Made by a program: the position numbers and the translations under genes. 64,000 nucleotides of DNA from Lentzea cavernae (GTDB lineage Bacteria > Actinomycetota > Actinomycetes > Mycobacteriales > Pseudonocardiaceae). The number at the start of each line of letters is the position of its first letter. Within the stretch, counting starts at the first letter, position 1. This document shows positions 58,360 through 64,000 of the stretch, piece by piece. Location: contig NZ_BNAR01000001.1 in NCBI RefSeq assembly GCF_014653695.1, positions 496,001-560,000 on the forward strand, given 5' to 3'. The notes below the pieces were generated by a model that saw only the letters and a program-made list of their open reading frames with translations, ran no database searches and was not told the origin of the DNA.

Positions 58360-59796
58360 TCATTCGAGGCGGAATGTGGCACGTCGGCGCGCGTCGCGGT
58401 CGTTGCCCGGTTTGGACACCACGACACGACCGTTGTCGTGAGCGAGATACGTGTCCGCGCCGACACGCAGCGAAACCGCGCCACCGTCGGAAAGCCCGGG
58501 AACGCGAACGAAACTCGCCGCACGGCCGTAGGCGTCGGTGTCCTCGAACGGGTCGATGCGGATCACGTCCCCGTCGACGCGCACGTACCGGTCCGGGAAG
58601 TTCACCGACTGCAGAGCGACCGTGCCGGCACCCAGAAATCCCGGTGCGAAGCGGAACTGGCTGTCGCCGAGGTCCCGGACGTTGCCGTCGACCCGCAGGC
58701 GGTACTCGTGGTGCCGCACCACGAGCGACGGCGCGTCCAAAGGCGACAGCCGCGTGATCGGCCCGCCACGCCCCACGGGCACGCCGAACGACGGCGTGCC
58801 GTCCGCGTTCCAGTGCAGCCGTTGCACGCGGGTGTGGCGGTTCGGGTCGAACAGCGGATCACCGGTGATGTCGCGGTAGTCGCGGGCGTGGTAGACGAGC
58901 ACGTCCGCGGAACCCGCTGTGGTGAACGAGTTGTGCCCCGGCCCGTACTGCGAGGTCGCCGCGTTCGTCGTGAACACCGGGTTCGGCGACTTCGTCCACG
59001 ACCGCGCGTCCAGGAGGTTCGCGTTCTCGTCGGCGGTCAGCAGGCCCATGCAGTACCGGGCGTCGGTCGCGCTCGCGGAGAACGTCACGAACACCCGGCC
59101 GTTGCGGATCAGCACCGCCGGTCCCTCGTTGACCTTGAAGCCCTGCACCTCCCACGGCAGCGTGGGCGTCGCGATGCGCACCGGGGCGGTCTTCAACGCC
59201 AGCGGCGAGGCCATCTCCGCGATGTAGAGGTTCGAGTTCGTGGCGATGCCGGGCTCGCTCTGCGCCCACAGGAAGTAGCGCTTGCCGCGGTGCGCGAAGG
59301 TGGTCGCGTCCAGTGTGAACGTGTCCCACGCCGTCACCATCTGACCGCGCAGCACCCAGCCGTCCTGCCGCGGGTCGGCGTTCGGGGACTCCAGCACGTA
59401 GGTGCGGATGCGGAACGGCTCGTCCTTGTCCCCCGCGGCGAAGTAGACGTACCACCTGCCGTCGATGCGGTGCAGCTCCGGCGCCCAGATGTAGCCGCCC
59501 ATCACACCCGACGACGGGCGCCGCCAGATGGTGCGCTCACGGGCGGCGGACAGTCCGTCCAGAGTGGACGCACCGCGGATCACGACGCGGTCGTACTCCG
59601 GCACGGACCCCGTCAGGTAGTACATGCCGTCGGTCGGCGGCGTGATGAACGGGTCGGCGCGCTGCTCGACGAGCGGGTTGCGGGTCGGCAGCTCCGCCGG
59701 AGGTCCGGCGGCGGTGGCGGCGGGCGCGGCGGAGGTGAGCACCCCGGTCGCGGCGAGAACGCCGCCGGTGGCCAGCAGAGATCGTCGGTTGATCAC
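58360..59796 (-). CDS. GH43 exo-arabinofuranosidase type with CBM42 (AbfB)
   Basis: Secreted arabinan-acting enzyme, 478 residues. GTG 59796 overlaps the GH51 stop as GTGA. N-terminus VINRRSLLATGGVLAATG has a twin-arginine motif, so export by Tat is likely. GH43 (about 40-330): base Asp in QRADPFITPP, Asp in TLDATTFAHRG, acid Glu in KVNEGPAVLIRNG. AbfB/CBM42 beta-trefoil (about 345-478) with repeats LQSVNFPDRYVRVDGD and RAASFVRVPGL binds arabinofuranose. The architecture equals that of Streptomyces exo-1,5-alpha-L-arabinofuranosidase Araf43A. Confidence 0.9.
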   Translation of the reverse strand: MINRRSLLATGGVLAATGVLTSAAPAATAAGPPAELPTRNPLVEQRADPFITPPTDGMYYLTGSVPEYDRVVIRGASTLDGLSAARERTIWRRPSSGVMGGYIWAPELHRIDGRWYVYFAAGDKDEPFRIRTYVLESPNADPRQDGWVLRGQMVTAWDTFTLDATTFAHRGKRYFLWAQSEPGIATNSNLYIAEMASPLALKTAPVRIATPTLPWEVQGFKVNEGPAVLIRNGRVFVTFSASATDARYCMGLLTADENANLLDARSWTKSPNPVFTTNAATSQYGPGHNSFTTAGSADVLVYHARDYRDITGDPLFDPNRHTRVQRLHWNADGTPSFGVPVGRGGPITRLSPLDAPSLVVRHHEYRLRVDGNVRDLGDSQFRFAPGFLGAGTVALQSVNFPDRYVRVDGDVIRIDPFEDTDAYGRAASFVRVPGLSDGGAVSLRVGADTYLAHDNGRVVVSKPGNDRDARRRATFRLE

Positions 59797-62264
59797 GAGC
59801 GGCTCCTGATCCGGAGGAACGTGACGGAGTTCGGCGGGAACGTGTGCGTGAAGCTGCTGCCCACCCGCACCTGCTCGAGGCGGGGGCGGATCGGCTGGGT
59901 GAACTCGCTGTTCACGTCGTCGGCACGGCCCTGCAGCACCGTCGCACGCGCCGTCGGCACCACCGGGACGCCGAGGTCGATGCGCGTGCGGGCGGCGTTG
60001 TCCTGGGCGTTGACCACCTTCACGACCAGCTCGCCGGTGGCGAGATCGCGGGTGACGACCTGGCGGAACGGCTCGGCGAGCTCGTCGTCGGTGAACTCGC
60101 CCCACTTCTGGCCGTCGAGGAACAACGCGACGTGGCGTCCGCGGACCTCGACCCGCACGTCGTAGGTGCGGCCGGTCTCGATGCTCGTGCCGTTGGAGAT
60201 GAGCGTGCTCTTACCGCCGCCGACGGCCTTCTCCACGGCCGACTGGGTGTTGTTCCAGCCGCCGAGGTTCCACCAGTAGTAGTTGCCGGTGTCCTGCACG
60301 CCGAACGCGACGAGGAAGCCCTCGCGCCCGGACTGCTTGGTGGCCTTGAGGTTCAGCGTGTAATCGCGCCAGGTCCTGTCCCCCGCCGTGACGAGCGTGT
60401 CCTCCGCCGCCGCGTCGGACTGGACGTAGGCGCCGTTCACGACGTTCCACGCGCCGCGGCCCGACTTCGTCCACTTGGCGTCGGTGCCGGAGAAGTCGTC
60501 GCTGAACAACGACTGCCCGGAGGCGTTGGCCACGTTCACATCGTCGTAGGTCGCGGCGGTGGCCCACGTCGAAAGCCCGATCGCACCCGTGATCGGCGCC
60601 TGGGTGGACGGCGTGGCGGACGCGGTGCTCGGCACCACGTGGTCGCCGACGTTGTTCATGAAGAGCTTCTGGACCTCGTAGCTGGCCGAACCCCACGAGG
60701 CGTGGTTGTTGAACCAGATCATGTCCGGGCGCCACTGCACGTAGTCCTCGTTCGCCAGCAGCGGCGCGTACGAGGCGAGCTTCACGACGTCGGCGTTGCG
60801 TTCGAGCCCGGTCATGAACGCCGCTTCGCTCAGCGCGTTGTAGAACTTGTTGTCCTGCGAGGCGTATTCACCGAGGAACACCTTGGGACCGTTGCGGTCG
60901 TAGGAGTCGTAGCGGTTGTTGTTCTCCAGGAACCAGCTCGGGCTGTTGTAGTAGTGCTCGTCGACCATCTTCACGCCGGCCTGCCTGTTGAGCTGCCACA
61001 GGCGGTCGAACGTGCCGCCGGTGTCGTCGGGGCCGGAGTTGCTGACGACGGTGATGTCCGGGTACCTCGCGTTGATGGCGTCGCGGAACTGCGTGAAGCG
61101 CGCCATGAACTCGTCGGGCAGGTTCTCCTCGTTGCCGACGGCAAGGTGCGTGAGCTTGAACGGCTTGGGGTGGCCCATCTCGGCGCGCTTGCGGCCCCAC
61201 ACGGAGTCGGCCGGACCGTTCGCGAACTCGACGAGGTCGAGCGTGTCCTGGATGTGCCGCTGCAGCAAAGCCGGGTCGTCCGTGGCGCGGTTCTGGCCGC
61301 AGCCGGTGACGAGCGCGGGCACGACGGGCAGCGGCATGGCGCCGACGTCCTCGGAGAACTGGAAGTACTCGTAGTAGCCGAGGCCGTAGGACTGGTTGTA
61401 GCCCCAGAAGTTCCAGTTCGTGGCGCGCTGCTCGACCGGGCCGATGGTGTCCTTCCACTGGTACGAGCGGCGGCGTTCGAAGTTCGGCGCGTCGTAGCCG
61501 TAGTGGCTGCCGGTGTTGACCAGGCAGCCGCCGGGGAACCGGACGAAGCCCGGCTTCAGGGCGGCGACCTTCTCGGCGAGGTCGCGGCGCAGTCCGTGGC
61601 CCTTGAAGGTGTCCTGCGGCAGCAACGAGATCATGTCGAGGCGCAGGGTCCCCGCGCCGGCGCCGGTGACCAGGAGCCGGCCCGTGGTCGTGGACTTCTT
61701 CGCGCGGATCGTCCCGGTGTACCAGGCCCAGCCGTCACCGCGGACCTGGACCTTCACCGGGTCGCCGAGAGCGGTTCCGGCGGGATCGGTGACGGTGGCG
61801 GTGACCGCGGTGCTCGCCTGGTCGGTGCGTGCCCAGACGGAGAAGTCGTAGCGCTGGCCCTCCTTCACGGCGATCCCGCTGTTGTAGCCGGAGTTGATCA
61901 CGCCGGCGGGCAGGCCCAGCTTCAGGTAGCGGCGGTTGCGCTCGTTCAGGCGACCGGTGTCGTCGGCGACGTCGACCGTGCCGCTGTGCGGCGCCCAGGA
62001 CGTCAGGCCGTGGTAGCCCGCGTTGTCCGCGGGGTCGTACTCGAACGAGCGGTTCTGCACGAGCTCCGCGTACAGGCCGCCGTCGGCGGCGCGGTTGATG
62101 TCCTCGAAGAACACGCCGTACATCGAGTCGTCGATGGACGGGCCCTTCTTCGTGGTGTCGACCTTGAGCGTGTAGTCGGTCTCGGCGGCCGCCCCGGATC
62201 CGGGAACGGCGACCAGCAGGGATGCCGCGAGTGCGGCGCTCAGCAGGACGTGCTTGCGGGACAC
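59793..62264 (-). CDS. GH51 alpha-L-arabinofuranosidase, secreted multidomain
   Basis: 823 residues. GTG 62264 follows GGGGAGGAACCCT; signal peptide ends GAAAE (about 28). Order: N-terminal GH51 part (YGVFFEDINRAADGG), carbohydrate-binding beta-sandwich (about 100-205), GH51 barrel (about 215-530) with acid/base Glu in AVGNEENLPDE and nucleophile Glu in VFLGEYASQ, a LamG/DUF1080-like insert (about 570-730), and C-terminal beta domain. Removes arabinofuranose from arabinan and arabinoxylan outside the cell, unlike the shorter intracellular GH51 enzymes. Coupled to the GH43-CBM42 gene. Confidence 0.93.
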   Translation of the reverse strand: MSRKHVLLSAALAASLLVAVPGSGAAAETDYTLKVDTTKKGPSIDDSMYGVFFEDINRAADGGLYAELVQNRSFEYDPADNAGYHGLTSWAPHSGTVDVADDTGRLNERNRRYLKLGLPAGVINSGYNSGIAVKEGQRYDFSVWARTDQASTAVTATVTDPAGTALGDPVKVQVRGDGWAWYTGTIRAKKSTTTGRLLVTGAGAGTLRLDMISLLPQDTFKGHGLRRDLAEKVAALKPGFVRFPGGCLVNTGSHYGYDAPNFERRRSYQWKDTIGPVEQRATNWNFWGYNQSYGLGYYEYFQFSEDVGAMPLPVVPALVTGCGQNRATDDPALLQRHIQDTLDLVEFANGPADSVWGRKRAEMGHPKPFKLTHLAVGNEENLPDEFMARFTQFRDAINARYPDITVVSNSGPDDTGGTFDRLWQLNRQAGVKMVDEHYYNSPSWFLENNNRYDSYDRNGPKVFLGEYASQDNKFYNALSEAAFMTGLERNADVVKLASYAPLLANEDYVQWRPDMIWFNNHASWGSASYEVQKLFMNNVGDHVVPSTASATPSTQAPITGAIGLSTWATAATYDDVNVANASGQSLFSDDFSGTDAKWTKSGRGAWNVVNGAYVQSDAAAEDTLVTAGDRTWRDYTLNLKATKQSGREGFLVAFGVQDTGNYYWWNLGGWNNTQSAVEKAVGGGKSTLISNGTSIETGRTYDVRVEVRGRHVALFLDGQKWGEFTDDELAEPFRQVVTRDLATGELVVKVVNAQDNAARTRIDLGVPVVPTARATVLQGRADDVNSEFTQPIRPRLEQVRVGSSFTHTFPPNSVTFLRIRSRS

Positions 62265-62286
62265 AGGGTTCCTCCCCAAGCTCGGA

Positions 62287-62300
62287 AGTGAGCGTTAACA
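62287..62300. promoter_or_regulatory. LacI-type operator AGTGAGCGTTAACA
   Basis: One base off TGTGAGCGTTAACA; 22 bp upstream of the GH51 start on the minus strand. Confidence 0.6.
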
Positions 62301-62343
62301 TAGGGCTGCGTACTCGTTACTAGCAAGGCCTTGACGCAGCAGT

Positions 62344-62357
62344 TGTGAGCGTTCACT
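62344..62357. promoter_or_regulatory. LacI-type operator TGTGAGCGTTCACT
   Basis: One base off the 52096 site; lies between the divergent GH51 and binding-protein genes, 44 bp from the previous operator (57 bp start to start). Confidence 0.6.
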
Positions 62358-62428
62358 CTTGTCCACCTGACAACCGCGGACAGGCGGTCAGGCTCCGCGA
62401 CACCGTCGTCACACCGGAGGAACCCCAA

Positions 62429-63397
62429 GTGCTGAAGAAGATCACGACAGTTGCCGGCGTGGTCCTGCTGAGCGCGCTCACCGCGTGCGGCTCGGGAGGC
62501 GGCGGTGGGGGCACCGCCTCGTCCGGCGGCACCATCACGATGGGCTTCGCCCAGGTGGGCGCCGAGAGCGGCTGGCGCACCGCCAACACCAAGTCGATCC
62601 AGGACGAGGCCAAGGCGGCCGGGGTCGACCTGAAGTTCTCCGACGCGCAGCAGAAGCAGGAGAACCAGATCAAGGCGATCCGCTCCTACATCCAGCAGAA
62701 GGTGTCGGTGATCGCGTTCAGCCCCGTCGTCGAGACGGGCTGGGACACGGTGCTGCTGGAAGCCAAGCGCGCCAACATCCCGGTGATCCTCACCGACCGC
62801 TCGATCGACTCGGACGACACCTCGCTCTACAAGACCTTCCTCGGTTCCGACTTCGTCGAGGAGGGCCGCAAGGCGGGCGACTGGCTGGTGGCCAACGCCT
62901 CCGGCCCGACGAACGTGGTGGAGCTGCAGGGCACCACCGGCGCCGCCCCGGCGATCGACCGCAAGAAGGGCTTCGAGGAGAAGATCGCCTCCAAGTCCGA
63001 CATCAAGGTCGTCGCGTCGCAGACCGGTGACTTCACCCGGTCCGGCGGCAAGCAGGTCATGGAGGCGTTCCTCAAGTCCCAGTCGAAGATCGACGTGGTG
63101 TACGCGCACAACGACGACATGGGCCTGGGCGCCATCGAGGCGATCAAGGCGGCGGGCAAGGTGCCCGGCAAGGACATCAAGATCATCACCGTGGACGCGG
63201 TGAAGGACGGCATGACGGCGCTGGCCAACGGTGAGATCAACTTCATCGTCGAGTGCAACCCGTTGCTGGGCAGGCAGTTGATGGAGCTCACGAAGAAGGT
63301 CGTGGCCGGCGAGGAGGTGCCTGCCCGGGTCGTGACCGAGGAGGGCACGTTCACGCAGGAGCAGGCGAAGGCCGCACTCCCCCAGCGCCAGTACTGA
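62429..63397 (+). CDS. Sugar-binding lipoprotein of a YtfQ/ribose-type ABC importer
   Basis: 322-residue lipoprotein (lipobox LTAC). GTG 62429 follows CCGGAGGAACCCCAA. Type I periplasmic-binding fold: TMGFAQVGAESGWRTANT, DVVYAHNDDMGLGAIEAI, KIITVDAVKDGMTAL. It resembles E. coli YtfQ, which binds galactofuranose. Divergent from the GH51-GH43 arabinanase unit with two operators between, so an arabinose-type furanose or short arabino-oligosaccharide is a reasonable ligand, by inference. A strong hairpin separates it from the ATPase gene. Confidence 0.88.
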   Translation: MLKKITTVAGVVLLSALTACGSGGGGGGTASSGGTITMGFAQVGAESGWRTANTKSIQDEAKAAGVDLKFSDAQQKQENQIKAIRSYIQQKVSVIAFSPVVETGWDTVLLEAKRANIPVILTDRSIDSDDTSLYKTFLGSDFVEEGRKAGDWLVANASGPTNVVELQGTTGAAPAIDRKKGFEEKIASKSDIKVVASQTGDFTRSGGKQVMEAFLKSQSKIDVVYAHNDDMGLGAIEAIKAAGKVPGKDIKIITVDAVKDGMTALANGEINFIVECNPLLGRQLMELTKKVVAGEEVPARVVTEEGTFTQEQAKAALPQRQY

Positions 63398-63422
63398 CAA
63401 CCGCAGGAAGAACCCTTGAGCC

Positions 63423-63468
63423 CTGCGGGGCCCGTCATGGACGCGCATCCGGGTGACGGGCCCCGCAG
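63423..63468 (+). promoter_or_regulatory. Intra-operon hairpin between binding protein and ATPase
   Basis: CTGCGGGGCCCGTC and GACGGGCCCCGCAG form a perfect 14-bp stem, 25 bases after the binding-protein stop. It probably acts as partial terminator or 3' stabiliser that keeps binding-protein levels above those of the transporter. Confidence 0.6.
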
Positions 63469-63491
63469 CCCAGCGAAAAAGGCCAGAGCCC

Positions 63492-64000
63492 ATGACCGAA
63501 TCGCCGCCACCCGTCGTCGAGATGCGGGGCATCAGCCTCGCGTTTCCCGGCGTGAAGGCGTTGCAGGACGTCGACTTCCGGCTGTTCCCCGGCGAGGTGC
63601 ACGCCCTCATGGGCGAGAACGGCGCCGGGAAGTCCACCCTCATCAAGACCCTGACCGGCGTGCACCGCCCCGACGGCGGACAGGTCGTGCTGGGCGGCGA
63701 CGAGGTCGCGTTCACCTCGCCCGGCGAGGCCCAGCACGCCGGGATCAGCACGGTGTACCAGGAGGTCAACCTCTGCGCGAACCTCACGGTCGCGGAGAAC
63801 ATCCTGCTGGGCCGCGAACCGAGGAGGTTCGGCGGCATCGACTTCCCGGCGATGCGCAAGCGCGCCAAGGAGGTGCTCGCCCGCATAGGCGTGCACATCG
63901 ACCCGGCGTCGAGCCTCGGTGAACACCCGATCGCCGTGCAGCAACTCGTCGCCATCGCCCGCGCGATCGCGATCGACTGCCGCGTCCTGGTGCTGGACGA
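63492..64000 (+). CDS. Sugar ABC importer ATPase, YtfR/RbsA type (3' end outside the window)
   Basis: The first 169 codons of a two-domain sugar ATPase. ATG 63492. Walker A is GENGAGKST and Q-loop TVYQEVNLCANLTV; the signature region is atypical (PIAVQQLVAIARAIAI) and Walker B VLVLDE is cut by the window end. This matches the first nucleotide-binding domain of RbsA/YtfR proteins, of which about 330 further residues are expected, followed by permeases. Confidence 0.9.
   Translation, partial: MTESPPPVVEMRGISLAFPGVKALQDVDFRLFPGEVHALMGENGAGKSTLIKTLTGVHRPDGGQVVLGGDEVAFTSPGEAQHAGISTVYQEVNLCANLTVAENILLGREPRRFGGIDFPAMRKRAKEVLARIGVHIDPASSLGEHPIAVQQLVAIARAIAIDCRVLVLD

Overview
The window is high-GC DNA with GTG/TTG starts, Shine-Dalgarno-led genes and actinobacterial CBM2 cellulose-binding modules on poly-Thr linkers. 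I infer an actinomycete, probably of the Pseudonocardiales (Lentzea/Saccharothrix-like); the genus is an inference from style, not from a marker gene. Almost the whole window is a plant-cell-wall-degradation island: about 20 secreted carbohydrate-active enzymes, four LacI-family repressors, three sugar ABC transporter systems (two complete, one running off the right edge) and an arabinose catabolic operon. I see no rRNA, tRNA or CRISPR.

Layout. 1-1739: the 3' part of a GH9-CBM2 endoglucanase. 1965-9984: ChvE/GguA/GguB-type sugar ABC transporter, a two-headed GH43 protein and an aldose 1-epimerase. 10013-12327: a non-CAZyme patch (Nudix hydrolase, orphan adenylation-domain protein, sigma-region-4 mini-protein). 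12314-17400: hemicellulases on the minus strand (CBM2-GH43, GH27-CBM13, CBM2-GH62). 17479-19021: a small unknown ORF and a LacI regulator. 19167-26967: GH6-CBM2 endoglucanase, GH10-CBM2 xylanase, CE1-CBM2 esterase, a frameshifted CE1-CBM2 feruloyl-esterase-like gene, CBM13-GH62. 27238-29352: homocysteine methyltransferase and a LacI regulator. 29588-35965: the crystalline-cellulose set (CBM2-GH6 cellobiohydrolase; operon of CBM2-GH48, AA10-FnIII-CBM2 LPMO and a small four-Cys secreted protein). 36209-45792: the pectin set (PL1, PL3, then an operon of PL1-CE8 fusion, two ABC permeases, solute-binding protein and enolase-superfamily enzyme, interrupted by a TnpB element). 46027-48257: MFS exporter and divergent LacI. 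48258-52998: SNase-like-CBM2 lipoprotein, GH30 galactanase-type enzyme, a secreted protein with a duplicated module, an alpha/beta hydrolase. 52968-58278: araA, araD, araB and their LacI regulator. 58360-62264: GH43-CBM42 and GH51 arabinofuranosidases. 62429-64000: YtfQ/YtfR-like sugar transporter, cut by the right edge.

How it fits together. Cellulose is attacked by GH9, GH6 endo, GH6 exo, GH48 and LPMO. Arabinoxylan is attacked by GH10, GH43, two GH62 and CE1 esterases; arabinan and arabinogalactan by GH51, GH43-CBM42 and GH30; galactomannan or galactosides by GH27; pectin by PL1, PL3 and PL1-CE8. Released arabinose would enter through an ABC system and be converted by AraA/AraB/AraD to D-xylulose 5-phosphate. 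Regulation is readable in the DNA. The same 14-bp operator lies before the chvE-type operon, before araB and before the LacI gene beside araBDA. TGGGAGCGCTCCCA-type boxes (the known CebR/CelR operator of actinomycetes) precede the cellulase and xylanase genes. A third, TGTGAGCG-type operator class marks hemicellulose and arabinogalactan genes.

Most notable: the shared arabinose operator; a cysteine-rich small protein translationally coupled to the LPMO; a CBM2 lipoprotein with a degenerate nuclease fold; a recently duplicated 86-residue Cys-bracketed module; a TnpB/omega-RNA element sitting exactly at a permease stop codon inside the pectin operon; and a one-base deletion at the catalytic-serine motif of an esterase.
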